Source: Halopseudomonas pachastrellae
GTDB lineage: Bacteria > Pseudomonadota > Gammaproteobacteria > Pseudomonadales > Pseudomonadaceae
Reading direction: 5' to 3'
Assembly: GCF_900114765.1 (NCBI RefSeq)
Contig: NZ_FOUD01000017.1
Span: 51,176 to 115,175, forward strand
Length of the DNA stretch: 64,000 bases
Within the stretch, counting starts at the first letter, position 1; every line of letters starts with the position of its first letter. Below are positions 27,347 to 35,652 of this stretch, piece by piece. The notes beneath the pieces are model-generated. The model was not told where the DNA came from. It did not search any database and saw nothing but the letters and a program-made list of their open reading frames with translations. The position numbers and the translations under genes were made by a program.

Positions 27347-27738
27347 TCGCGGCGCTTCTGACGGCCCATGCGGGCAAGGACAAAGCCCATCAGGGTACTG
27401 GCGGCAACGCTCAGACCACCGATCAGAAACCAGCGCTGCTGCTGCTTGATCAGGCGCGCCTGGGCGTCCAGTCGCGCAGCCTGGTTGTCGTTACGCAGTT
27501 GCTGATTCTCGGTTTGCAGTTGCTCGACACGCTCACCCTGTGCGCCGCCATCGAGCTGGTCGGCAAGGCGTTGGCGCTCGGCTTCTACGCGGGCCAGTTC
27601 AGCCTGCAGTGTGCCGATGTCCTGGGCCTGGAAGCTGTCATCGGCTTGCGCCGTGTTGTCAGCGGGTTCCTGGGCGAGGGCGGGCAGGGTCAGCAAGATG
27701 CTGCTAAGCACAGCGCTACAGATAAGCGAACGAAACAT
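27334..27738 (-). CDS. Exported coiled-coil membrane protein (C-terminal part resembles TIGR04211 SH3 proteins)
   Basis: The 134-residue protein has a signal peptide (about 1-22, ending ALA), a short acidic spacer, a heptad coiled coil (about 40-95: LQAELARVEAERQRLADQL, LQTENQQLRNDNQ), one membrane helix (WFLIGGLSVAASTLMGFVLA) and a basic tail. This coiled-coil plus helix plus basic end is like the last third of SH3-domain proteins of the YgiM/TIGR04211 type, but no SH3 domain is present. Its end overlaps the response regulator start by 13 bases, so a link to envelope stress is plausible. AAGGAGG precedes the ATG. Confidence 0.78.
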   Translation of the reverse strand: MFRSLICSAVLSSILLTLPALAQEPADNTAQADDSFQAQDIGTLQAELARVEAERQRLADQLDGGAQGERVEQLQTENQQLRNDNQAARLDAQARLIKQQQRWFLIGGLSVAASTLMGFVLARMGRQKRREWLN

Positions 27739-27751
27739 GGTGCCTCCTTGC

Positions 27752-28054
27752 TCAGGCCGGGAATACACGCTTGAAGGGTTTGATGGTGACCTGCTCATAT
27801 ACGCCGGCTGCCACGTAGGGGTCGGCGTCGGCCCACTGGCGGGCATCGTCCAGCGACGCGAATTCGGCAACCACCAGGCTGCCGGTGAAGCCGGCACTGC
27901 CCGGGTCTGCGCTGTCGACTGCCGGGTGCGGGCCGGCCAACACAAGGCGCCCCTGATCCTGCAGCTGTTGCAGGCGGGCCAGGTGGTCGGGGCGGGCAGC
28001 GAGGCGGTCGTTCAGGCTGTCTGGCTTGTCGGTGGCCATGATGGCGTAGAGCAT
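27752..28054 (-). CDS. YciI family protein
   Basis: The 100-residue protein starts [29 protein letters not shown] and has the YciI ferredoxin-like fold with the conserved His/Asp pair ([25 protein letters not shown]). YciI proteins are small dimers of uncertain enzymatic role, related to muconolactone isomerases. AAGGA lies six bases before the chosen ATG. It stands upstream of the coiled-coil and Cpx-like genes on the same strand, with a 13-base gap to the former. Confidence 0.9.
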   Translation of the reverse strand: MLYAIMATDKPDSLNDRLAARPDHLARLQQLQDQGRLVLAGPHPAVDSADPGSAGFTGSLVVAEFASLDDARQWADADPYVAAGVYEQVTIKPFKRVFPA

Positions 28055-28237
28055 GGAGGTTCCTTGCGGCGTGACTGTCAAGTGACGCAGTGATTGGCGA
28101 TCGCCGGGAGCAGAATCCCGGCATGGGCTTGAGGCGGTTCAGGCGGCATAATAGGCGAAAGTCCCGCCGCCGCGTCAAGGCGCGCGTTGCCTGCCTTGTT
28201 ATTGCGGCATGTCGTTATCTGTTCCGGGAGAACACCC

Positions 28238-29092
28238 TTGATTGTTGACCTGCATATGCACAGTACCGCCTCCGATGGCAGCCTGGCACCCGCCGAGCTG
28301 ATGCGACGTGTGGCCGAGGCAGGCGTGGGCATGGTCGCCCTGACTGATCATGACTGTATTGATGGCCTGCCCGAAGCAGCCGAGACCGCACGCAGCCTGG
28401 GCGTGCACTGGGTGAGTGGTGTCGAGATGTCGGCGCAGTGGTTTGGGCATACCCTGCATATCCTTGGTTACGGCTTTGACCCCGAGGCGACGGTGCTGAC
28501 CGATGCGCTGGCGGCAGTACGCGATGGGCGTTGGCGGCGGGCCGAGCAGATTGGCGAGCGGCTGGCCGGCAAGCGGATGCCCGGTGCCTATGAGGGCGCT
28601 GTGGCAGCGCAGCAGGCTGCCGGCGGCGATGTGTCGCTGCCGCCGGGGCGTCCGCATTTTGCCGAGTGGATGGTACAGGCCGGCCATGTGCGCGATCATG
28701 GCGAAGCCTTTCGTAAGTGGCTGGGCGCGGGCAAGCTGGGCGATATACGCCAGCACTGGCCGACGCTGGAAGAGGTGGTTGGCCAACTGCGCGCTGCCGG
28801 CGGCATGGCAGTGGTAGCCCACCCCTGGCACTACGGCCTGACACGCAGCAAGTTGCGGGCCTTATTACGCCAGTTTGCGGCAGCGGGCGGGCGTGGCATC
28901 GAGGTGGCCAACGGCAAGCAGCCGGTTGATCAGGTCGCCTATCTCGGCAAGCTGGCGGTCGAGTTCGGCTTTCTCGCCAGTTGCGGCAGCGATTTTCACA
29001 ACCCCGCTTCACCCTGGACGGCGCTGGGCAGCATGACGGCATTGCCACCCGACTGCACGCCGGTGTGGGAGAGCAGCCTGTTCAGTGCGTGA
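28238..29092 (+). CDS. PHP-domain phosphoesterase (RNase AM / TrpH-like, YciV)
   Basis: The 284-residue protein has PHP metal motifs: VDLHMHSTASDGSL at the N-terminus, LTDHDCIDGL (about 37-46), GVEMSAQW (about 62-69), VAHPWHYGL (about 190-198) and SDFHNPASPW near the C-terminus. E. coli YciV (Rnm/TrpH) is a 5'-3' exonuclease of RNA and short oligonucleotides that matures rRNA 5' ends. The start is TTG 28238 with GGGAG seven bases before; it places LIVDLHMHS at the N-terminus as in relatives. The gene yciO follows, a common pairing. Confidence 0.9.
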   Translation: MIVDLHMHSTASDGSLAPAELMRRVAEAGVGMVALTDHDCIDGLPEAAETARSLGVHWVSGVEMSAQWFGHTLHILGYGFDPEATVLTDALAAVRDGRWRRAEQIGERLAGKRMPGAYEGAVAAQQAAGGDVSLPPGRPHFAEWMVQAGHVRDHGEAFRKWLGAGKLGDIRQHWPTLEEVVGQLRAAGGMAVVAHPWHYGLTRSKLRALLRQFAAAGGRGIEVANGKQPVDQVAYLGKLAVEFGFLASCGSDFHNPASPWTALGSMTALPPDCTPVWESSLFSA

Positions 29093-29181
29093 CGCCTGAC
29101 TATCCGCCGAGATTGCCCGCGTTTTCACGTATCCGAGTAGTCACTCCCTGCTAAACTTCAAGAAAACACGGATAGAGTTCG

Positions 29182-29826
29182 ATGAGCCAGTTCTTCCAGA
29201 TTCACCCGCAAAACCCGCAGGCACGTCTGATTCGTCAGGCCGCCGACATTATTCGCCAGGGCGGCGTGGTGGCGTACCCCACCGACTCTGCCTACGCGCT
29301 GGGCTGTCAGCTCGGCAACAAGAACGCGCTGGAGCGCATTCGTCGCCTGCGCCAACTCGATGACAAGCACAACTTCACGCTGGTGTGCCGTGACCTGTCC
29401 GAGCTGGGTGTCTATGCCAAGGTCGACAACACCACCTTTCGCCTGCTGAAGGCGACCACCCCCGGCCCCTACACCTTTATCCTCAATGCCACCACCGAGG
29501 TGCCGCGGCTGCTGCTGCACCCCAAGCGCCGCACCATTGGCTTGCGCGTGCCGGATCACCAGATCACCCTGGACCTGCTCGAAGCGCTGGGCGAGCCGCT
29601 GCTGAGCGTGACCTTGATGTTGCCTGGCGACAACCTGCCGCTGACCGACCCCGAGCAAATCCGCGACCGCCTGGGCAAGCAGATCGAGCTGATTATCGAC
29701 GGCGGTGCCTGCATGGTGGAGCCCACCACGGTGATCAGCCTGCTCGATGGTGAGGTCGAAGTGCTGCGCGAAGGGCGCGGTGATCCAGAGCCCTTTGGCG
29801 TCAGCCGCAGCGAGTTGCATGACTGA
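29182..29826 (+). CDS. yciO: YciO family protein (Sua5/YrdC-like)
   Basis: The 214-residue protein is of the YrdC fold: GGVVAYPTDSAYALGCQLGN near residue 30, KHNFTLVCRDLSELGVYA, TPGPYTFILNAT, and RTIGLRVPDHQI. YrdC/Sua5 make threonylcarbamoyl-AMP for tRNA t6A; YciO is a paralogue whose activity is weaker or different. The PHP gene before and trpS after are the usual neighbours in Pseudomonas. Confidence 0.92.
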   Translation: MSQFFQIHPQNPQARLIRQAADIIRQGGVVAYPTDSAYALGCQLGNKNALERIRRLRQLDDKHNFTLVCRDLSELGVYAKVDNTTFRLLKATTPGPYTFILNATTEVPRLLLHPKRRTIGLRVPDHQITLDLLEALGEPLLSVTLMLPGDNLPLTDPEQIRDRLGKQIELIIDGGACMVEPTTVISLLDGEVEVLREGRGDPEPFGVSRSELHD

Positions 29827-29840
29827 TCCGGCTTTATCGG

Positions 29841-29846
29841 TATAAT
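29841..29846 (+). promoter_or_regulatory. Consensus -10 element upstream of trpS
   Basis: TATAAT, identical to the sigma-70 -10 consensus, lies 45 bases before the trpS start. TTGCAT at 29815-29820 could be a -35, but the 20-base spacer is longer than ideal. A trpS promoter here is plausible. Confidence 0.45.
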
Positions 29847-29890
29847 CGCCGCAGTTCGCCTATTACAACTGATCTTTTCAGGAGTCCCCC

Positions 29891-31108
29891 TTGAGTTCTG
29901 TCGATTCGCAGCGCCGGGTTCTGTCAGGTATGCGCCCTACCGGCCGTCTGCACCTGGGTCACTATCACGGTGTGTTGAAAAACTGGGTCAAGCTGCAGCA
30001 CGAGTACGAGTGCTTTTTCTTCGCCGCCGACTGGCACGCCCTGACCACCCATTACGAAGACCCGCAGAGTATTGAGCAGAACGTCTGGGACATGCTGATC
30101 GACTGGCTGGCCGCCGGTGTCAGCGGAACCTCGTCCACCATGTTCATTCAGTCTCAGGTGCCCGAGCACGCAGAGCTGCATCTGCTGATGTCGATGGTTA
30201 CCCCGGTCAGCTGGCTGGAGCGCGTGCCGACCTACAAGGATCAGCAGGAAAAGCTCAAGGATCGCGACCTGGCGACCTACGGTTTTCTTGGCTACCCGCT
30301 GCTGCAGAGCGCCGACATCCTGATCTACCGCGCCGGCCAGGTGCCGGTGGGTGCTGACCAGGTAGCGCACGTTGAAATCACCCGCGAGGTCGCGCGTCGT
30401 TTCAACCACCTGTACGGCAAAGAGCCGGGTTTTGAGGACAAGGCCGAGGCTGCCATCAAGAAAATGGGCAAAAAGGCCGCCAAGCTGTATTCCAGCCTGC
30501 GCAAGGCCTACCAGGAGCAGGGCGACGCCGATGCTCTGGAAACCGCCCGCGCGCTGCTCAAGGAGCAACAGAACATCACCCTGGGTGACCAGGAGCGTCT
30601 GTTTGGCTACCTCGAGGGTGGCGGCAAGGTCATCCTGCCTGAGCCGCAGGCGCTGCTGACGCCGGACTCCAAGATGCCGGGGCTGGATGGGCAGAAGATG
30701 TCCAAGTCCTACGGCAACACCATTACCCTGCGCGACACCACCGACGAAGTCTCGGAAAAGGTGCGCCGCATGCCGACCGACCCGGCGCGGGTGCGCCGCA
30801 CCGATCCGGGTAACCCGGACAAGTGCCCGGTATACCAGCTGCATCAGGTTTATACCGACAAACCGATCCACGACTGGGTGCAGGAAGGCTGCCGCAGCGC
30901 CGGCATCGGTTGCATCGACTGCAAGAAGCCGATCATCGATGCCATCAGCGCAGAACTCGCGCCCATGCAGCAGCGCGCTGCCGAGTATGAGGCCAACCCG
31001 GACGCGGTCCGCGTGATCCTCAACGAGGGCACCGAGCGCGCCCGCGAAGCGGCGCGTGACACGCTGATCGAAGTGCGCCAGGCCATGGGCCTGCAGTACC
31101 GGCAGTAA
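29891..31108 (+). CDS. trpS: Tryptophan--tRNA ligase
   Basis: The 405-residue class I synthetase has the HIGH-type motif RLHLGHYHGV, the Trp-binding region FFAADWHALTTHY and the KMSKS loop DGQKMSKSYGN. Compared with E. coli TrpS (334 residues) it has a longer insertion before KMSKS (FEDKAEAAIKKMGKKAAKL to GGGKVILPEPQ), seen in many Pseudomonas enzymes. Translation starts at TTG 29891 with AGGAG six bases before. It charges tRNA-Trp. ScpA follows after three bases, so translation may be coupled. Confidence 0.96.
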   Translation: MSSVDSQRRVLSGMRPTGRLHLGHYHGVLKNWVKLQHEYECFFFAADWHALTTHYEDPQSIEQNVWDMLIDWLAAGVSGTSSTMFIQSQVPEHAELHLLMSMVTPVSWLERVPTYKDQQEKLKDRDLATYGFLGYPLLQSADILIYRAGQVPVGADQVAHVEITREVARRFNHLYGKEPGFEDKAEAAIKKMGKKAAKLYSSLRKAYQEQGDADALETARALLKEQQNITLGDQERLFGYLEGGGKVILPEPQALLTPDSKMPGLDGQKMSKSYGNTITLRDTTDEVSEKVRRMPTDPARVRRTDPGNPDKCPVYQLHQVYTDKPIHDWVQEGCRSAGIGCIDCKKPIIDAISAELAPMQQRAAEYEANPDAVRVILNEGTERAREAARDTLIEVRQAMGLQYRQ

Positions 31109-31111
31109 CCG

Positions 31112-31987
31112 ATGGCTGACCCGACAGACGATGCCGCGGTCAGCCCCGAGACCGACGCCGCGATAGACCGATCGCGCGGCGTCGGCCGGCAGCAGGAGCT
31201 GCCCCTTGCCGTTGTCTACGGCGAGGCCTATACCGAGGTCCCGCAGGACCTGTATATCCCCCCCGAAGCACTGGAAGTCTTTCTTGAGGCCTTTGAAGGC
31301 CCGCTCGACTTGCTGCTGTATCTGATCCGCAAACAGAACATCGACATCCTCGACATCCCGGTCGCAGAAATTACCCGTCAGTACATGACCTACGTCGAGC
31401 TGATGAAGGCGGTGCGTCTGGAGCTGGCGGCCGAGTATCTGGTGATGGCGGCCATGCTGGCGGAGATCAAGTCACGCTTGCTGCTGCCGCGCCCGGAAGA
31501 GCTGGACGATGACGAGGGTGACCCGCGCGCCGAGCTGATCCGCCGCCTGCAGGAGTACGAGCGCTTTAAAAAGGCCGCCGAAGACATCGACGCTCTGCCG
31601 CGCATGGGGCGCGAGACCTGGGCGGCACGGGTCGAGGTTGGCGAGTTACCAAGCCGCCGCGCGCACCCCGAGGTCAGCATGCAGGAGCTGCTGTTGTCGC
31701 TGTCGGAAGTGTTGCGCCGGGCCGAGATGTTCGAAAGCCACCAGGTAACCCGCGAGGCGCTCTCCACCCGCGAGCGTATGGCCGAGGTGCTGGACCGCCT
31801 CAAGGCCGGCCAGTTTGTACCCTTTGTCAGCCTGTTCAATGCCAGCGAGGGCAAGCTCGGGGTGGTGGTAACCTTTATGGCCGTGCTGGAGCTGGTCAAG
31901 GAACAACTGGTTGATCTGGTGCAGAGCGAAGCCTTTGCCCCCATTCACGTCAAGGCACGAGGTGAGCATGAGCCAGCCGCCGATTGA
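31112..31987 (+). CDS. scpA: Segregation and condensation protein A
   Basis: The 291-residue protein carries the kleisin ScpA signature: LEAFEGPLDLLLYLIRKQNIDILDIPVAEIT near residue 50, EYLVMAAMLAEIKSRLLLPRP, and a C-terminal winged helix FLVTFMAVLEL-type block (VVVTFMAVLELVKEQLVDL). The N-terminal 45 residues are low complexity and variable. ScpA bridges SMC heads with ScpB in the condensin complex that organises the chromosome. Its end overlaps scpB by 20 bases. Confidence 0.95.
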   Translation: MADPTDDAAVSPETDAAIDRSRGVGRQQELPLAVVYGEAYTEVPQDLYIPPEALEVFLEAFEGPLDLLLYLIRKQNIDILDIPVAEITRQYMTYVELMKAVRLELAAEYLVMAAMLAEIKSRLLLPRPEELDDDEGDPRAELIRRLQEYERFKKAAEDIDALPRMGRETWAARVEVGELPSRRAHPEVSMQELLLSLSEVLRRAEMFESHQVTREALSTRERMAEVLDRLKAGQFVPFVSLFNASEGKLGVVVTFMAVLELVKEQLVDLVQSEAFAPIHVKARGEHEPAAD

Positions 31988-32792
31988 ACACATTGTCGAG
32001 GCCGCGTTGCTGGCAGCGGGCCGGCCGCTGTCGGTGGAAAAGCTGCGTGAGCTGTTTGATGAAGATGTGCTGCCGGGCTTTGAGGATATTCGCAAGGCGC
32101 TGGAGAAGCTGGCAGCCAGTTATCAGGGGCGTGCTATCGAGCTGCGCGAGGTAGCCAGTGGCTGGCGACTGCAGGTGCGTGAGCAGTATGGCCCCTGGGT
32201 GGCGCGGTTGTGGGAAGAGCGGCCGCAGCGCTACTCCCGTGCCTTGCTGGAAACCCTGTCGCTGATTGCCTACCGCCAACCCATCACCCGTGGCGAAATT
32301 GAGGACATCCGTGGCGTTGCGGTCAGCACGCAGATCGTCAAGACCTTGCTGGACCGTGAGTGGGTCAGGGTGGTGGGCCATCGCGACGTACCGGGGCGCC
32401 CGGCCATGTACGCCACCACGCGGCAGTTTCTCGACTACTTCAACCTGCGTAGCCTTAACGAGCTGCCGCCGCTGGCGGCGGTGCGTGATCTGGATGAGCT
32501 GGATATGGCGCCGGAGCTGGCGCTGCAGTCGCCGGAGGAGGCCGATGCTCGGGCGCGCGACGGCGAAGCCGCAGGTGATGCGCCCTGGTTGCCGGTGGAG
32601 CCGCTCAAACCGCTGGATTCCGAAGAAGGGCAGAGCGGCTTTCGCAACCTGCTGGACGAGCTCAACGCCATGGAAGCCAACCTCAAGAGTGACTTTGATG
32701 ACATGCCGGTCTCGGACGAACCTGCATCAGAAACCCCGTCCCTTGACGATCAGTCCGCCGTTGATGATTCCGATGAAGGGCAGCGCAGCTGA
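31968..32792 (+). CDS. scpB: Segregation and condensation protein B
   Basis: The 274-residue protein has the two ScpB winged helices: IEHIVEAALLAAGRPLSVEKL (about 5-25) and RYSRALLETLSLIAYRQPITRGEIEDIRG (about 90-118), followed by TTRQFLDYFNLRSLNELPPL. The last 90 residues are acidic and unstructured. It binds ScpA and SMC in condensin. The ATG at 31968 is inside the scpA end, indicating translational coupling. Confidence 0.94.
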   Translation: MSQPPIEHIVEAALLAAGRPLSVEKLRELFDEDVLPGFEDIRKALEKLAASYQGRAIELREVASGWRLQVREQYGPWVARLWEERPQRYSRALLETLSLIAYRQPITRGEIEDIRGVAVSTQIVKTLLDREWVRVVGHRDVPGRPAMYATTRQFLDYFNLRSLNELPPLAAVRDLDELDMAPELALQSPEEADARARDGEAAGDAPWLPVEPLKPLDSEEGQSGFRNLLDELNAMEANLKSDFDDMPVSDEPASETPSLDDQSAVDDSDEGQRS

Positions 32793-32861
32793 TCTGGCTG
32801 ACGCCTGTGGTCGGTGGTATCCTGCACGGCTTTTCTCTGCATCACACCGGGAGGTGCTCCA

Positions 32862-33758
32862 ATGACTGACGATATCGACGTAAACGACAACCCCGCCGCG
32901 CCGGCGCCAGGCGAAAAACTGCAAAAGGTGCTGGCCCGCATGGGGCTGGGCTCTCGCCGCGAGGTTGAAGGCTGGATTGCCGCCGGCCGCGTCAGCGTCA
33001 ACGGACAGCCCGCCGAGCTCGGCTGCCGGGTCGACAGCATGGATCAGATCAGCGTGGACGACCGTCCGATTCGCCGTGATCTGGGCTCCGAAGTCACCCG
33101 CCGCGTCATGCTGTACAACAAGCCCGAGGGCGAAGTCTGTACTCGCGATGACCCCGAAGGTCGCCCCACCGTTTTTGACCGCCTGCCGCGCCTCAAGCAC
33201 GGCCGCTGGATCAACGTCGGTCGCCTGGATATCAACACCAGTGGCCTGCTGCTGTTTACCACTGATGGTGAGCTGGCCAACCGCCTGATGCACCCGTCCT
33301 ATCAAATGGACCGCGAATATGCCGTGCGCGTCATGGGTGAGGTCACAGAGGAAATGGTCGAGCGCCTGAAAGAGGGCGTGATGCTCGAAGACGGCCCGGC
33401 CAAGTTCACCGATATCGTGGCCTCCGGTGGTGAGGGTATCAACCGCTGGTTCCACGTCTGCCTGATGGAAGGCCGTAACCGCGAAGTGCGCCGTCTTTGG
33501 GAGTCTCAGGGCATGCGTGTTAACCGCCTCAAGCGCGTACGCTTCGGGCCGGTATTCCTCGGGCCGGAACTGCCTGTTGGCCGCTGGCGCGAGCTCAAAC
33601 AGAACGAGCTGGACGCGCTGAGCAAGGAAGTGGGCCTGGAGCCGATTGCCCTGCCGGCGATGAAAACCAGTGACAAGGAAAAACTGCAGCGCCTGGCGCG
33701 CAAGCCGTCCATGCATCAGGCTCGTCAGCCTCGGGGTGGTCGTCGACGCGACCGCTGA
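32862..33758 (+). CDS. rluB: 23S rRNA pseudouridine(2605) synthase RluB
   Basis: The 298-residue protein has an S4 RNA-binding domain ([23 protein letters not shown]) and a RsuA/RluB catalytic domain with the nucleophile Asp in [21 protein letters not shown], then YAVRVMGEV and [13 protein letters not shown]. The C-terminus is basic ([10 protein letters not shown]). RluB makes pseudouridine 2605 in 23S rRNA. GGGAGG precedes the ATG. The gene sits after scpAB, its usual place, and is followed by a strong terminator. Confidence 0.94.
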   Translation: MTDDIDVNDNPAAPAPGEKLQKVLARMGLGSRREVEGWIAAGRVSVNGQPAELGCRVDSMDQISVDDRPIRRDLGSEVTRRVMLYNKPEGEVCTRDDPEGRPTVFDRLPRLKHGRWINVGRLDINTSGLLLFTTDGELANRLMHPSYQMDREYAVRVMGEVTEEMVERLKEGVMLEDGPAKFTDIVASGGEGINRWFHVCLMEGRNREVRRLWESQGMRVNRLKRVRFGPVFLGPELPVGRWRELKQNELDALSKEVGLEPIALPAMKTSDKEKLQRLARKPSMHQARQPRGGRRRDR

Positions 33759-33772
33759 TGGCGGGATAAAAA

Positions 33773-33798
33773 ACGGCGCCCTTATGCGCCGTTTTTTT
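33773..33798. terminator. Bidirectional intrinsic terminator between rluB and the GGDEF gene
   Basis: ACGGCGC (33773-33779), loop CCTTAT and GCGCCGT (33786-33792) are followed by a T-run on the plus strand; an A-run upstream gives a T-run on the minus strand. It sits between the converging rluB and GGDEF genes and can end both transcripts. Confidence 0.9.
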
Positions 33799-33807
33799 GT
33801 GCCTGAA

Positions 33808-34728
33808 CTACTGTCCCATCACCCTGTTGCGGCCGCCGCGTTTGGCCTCGTACATGCGCAGGTCGGCGCGGTTCAGCAGGCTGGTAGCATCATCGTCTGC
33901 GCGCAGGGTGGCGTGCCCCAGGCTGGCTGTCATGGGAAGCGGCTGGCCATCGATATGGAACTGCAGTTGTTCAATCGATTGGCGAATGCGCTCGGCCACC
34001 AGGTGGCAGGCGTTTGCATCGGTGTTGATCAGCAAAACGACAAACTCTTCGCCACCCAGGCGGTACAGTCCATCGACGTTGCGCAGCGAGGCTGCCACGC
34101 AGTTCACTAACGCTTTCAGGGCCTCATCGCCATAGGCGTGGCCAAAGCGGTCGTTTATCTGCTTGAAGTGATCCACGTCCAATATTGTCAGCGACAGCGG
34201 CTGCCCGGTGCGCTTGGCCAGGCGAATATCGCGCTCAAGATTCTGGTTCAGGGCCAGGCGGTTACCGGCGCCGGTCAGGGTGTCGTTCAGTGCGCTGGCC
34301 AGTGCCTCGCGGTACATCAAGGCGTTGCGCAGCGGAAACAGCAGCGTGCCCAGCAGGGCCTCCAGGCTGGCCAGCTCGTTCTCGGCAAAACGTGTTTGCC
34401 GGCTGAGTTGCAGCTCGCCCAGGTAGCCGCCGGCATGGGACAGCCGATAGCTGCAGCGGTGCAGGGCGCGGTGGCCAAGGCTGAGAGGGGCGCCGGCAGC
34501 GCTGTGGCGGTATTCCATGCCATCGGCCTGCAGCAATGCTTGCAAGCCGGCAAAGAACATTTCCAGCACCCGGTCCAGCTCAAGGCTGGTTTGCAGGGTC
34601 AGGCTCAGATGACGCTGGATCGCTTCGAAACTGGTTACCGGCTTGCTGCGGCGCCGGCGCGCAGCGTCGCCCTGGGCAAGCTTCATGCGCGCCGAGTCGA
34701 AATCGATGGTGTTTCCCTGAAGAGGCAT
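33808..34728 (-). CDS. GGDEF-domain diguanylate cyclase
   Basis: The 306-residue protein has an N-terminal GAF-like region (about 30-140) and a GGDEF domain (about 140-305): NDTLTGAGNRLALNQNL, SLTILDVDHFKQINDRFGH, and the active-site loop YRLGGEEFVVLL. RNVD five residues before GGEEF is a complete RxxD inhibitory site, so product inhibition by c-di-GMP is expected. Motifs are intact, so it should make c-di-GMP. No membrane segment is seen. The ATG at 34728 is preferred to an in-frame TTG at 34767; the ribosome site is weak for both. Confidence 0.88.
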   Translation of the reverse strand: MPLQGNTIDFDSARMKLAQGDAARRRRSKPVTSFEAIQRHLSLTLQTSLELDRVLEMFFAGLQALLQADGMEYRHSAAGAPLSLGHRALHRCSYRLSHAGGYLGELQLSRQTRFAENELASLEALLGTLLFPLRNALMYREALASALNDTLTGAGNRLALNQNLERDIRLAKRTGQPLSLTILDVDHFKQINDRFGHAYGDEALKALVNCVAASLRNVDGLYRLGGEEFVVLLINTDANACHLVAERIRQSIEQLQFHIDGQPLPMTASLGHATLRADDDATSLLNRADLRMYEAKRGGRNRVMGQ

Positions 34729-34849
34729 GATGGGTGTACCTGCGGAGTCTCTGGTACATCTCCCCAAGCAATCAATGTGCCATTATTTTTTATTGTTTAA
34801 TATCAGTTGCTTACGCTTTTTTTATGGGGCGGGTTGCTGGCGGGGCGGC

Positions 34850-34890
34850 AAAAAAATGCCGCCTGCGGCCAAGTGGCCGTGACAGGCGGC
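34850..34890 (-). terminator. Intrinsic terminator after yciK
   Basis: On the minus strand the stem GCCGCCTG/CAGGCGGC, enclosing an inner CGGCC/GGCCG pair (34858-34890), is followed by ATTTTTTTG. It lies 22 bases beyond the yciK stop and ends the mtaD-ubiG-mupP-yciK transcript. Confidence 0.85.
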
Positions 34891-34911
34891 GTGCCGTTGT
34901 CAAAAAAACGG

Positions 34912-35652
34912 CTATTGGGCGTCAAAGGCCTCGCCATTGCGCGCTTTGCTGTCAGGCCCCAGCAGGTAGAGGAACACGGGCATGATCTCTTCAGGCTTGG
35001 GATTGATCTCGGCTTGCTCGTTGGGGTACGCCTTGGCGCGCATGGGGGTGCGGGTGGCGCCCGGGTTGACGCTGTTGACGCGAATGTTGCTGGTGCCATC
35101 CTGCTCGTCGGCCAGCACCTGCATCATGCCCTCAACGGCAAACTTGCTGACCGCGTAGGGGCCCCAGTAGGCGCGGCCCTTGCGGCCGACACTGGAGGAC
35201 AGCAGCTGGACAGAGGCATCGTCGGCAGCGCGCAGCAGCGGCATCATCGCGCGAGTCAGCAGGAAGGGCGCGTTGACGTTGACCTGCATCACGCGCATCC
35301 AGGCTTCCGGCTTGACGCTGTCAAGCAGGGTGCGGGGGCCTAGCTCGGCGGCGTTGTGGACCAGGCCGTCGAGCTTGCCGAAGGTATCGAACAACTGATC
35401 TGCCAGGTCTTCGTAGTCTTTCTCGGTGGCGGTTTCCAGGTTCAGCGGGCAGAGCGCCGGCTGCGGGTGTCCGGCCGCTTCAATGGCGTCGTACACTTCT
35501 TCCAGCTTGCTTTGGGTGCGGCCAACCAGTACTACGGTGGCGCCGTGGGCGGCGCAGCTAAGGGCACAAGCGCGGCCAATGCCGTCGCCGGCACCGGTGA
35601 TCAGGATAACGCGGCCGGTCAGCAGGTCGGCCGGGGCGGTGTAATCAAACAT
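34912..35652 (-). CDS. yciK: YciK family short-chain dehydrogenase/reductase
   Basis: The 246-residue SDR has the NAD(P)-binding motif VILITGAGDGIGRACAL (about 14-30), the GKLDGLVHNAAELGPR strand, and the catalytic Ser (LLSSSVGRKGRA) with YWGPYAVSKFA (Tyr and Lys). The VLVGRTQSKLEEVYD segment suggests NADP preference. YciK-type proteins are oxidoreductases of unknown substrate; in Pseudomonas they regularly end the mtaD-ubiG-mupP operon. The start overlaps the mupP end by eight bases. GGAGACACCCC precedes the ATG. Confidence 0.9.
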   Translation of the reverse strand: MFDYTAPADLLTGRVILITGAGDGIGRACALSCAAHGATVVLVGRTQSKLEEVYDAIEAAGHPQPALCPLNLETATEKDYEDLADQLFDTFGKLDGLVHNAAELGPRTLLDSVKPEAWMRVMQVNVNAPFLLTRAMMPLLRAADDASVQLLSSSVGRKGRAYWGPYAVSKFAVEGMMQVLADEQDGTSNIRVNSVNPGATRTPMRAKAYPNEQAEINPKPEEIMPVFLYLLGPDSKARNGEAFDAQ

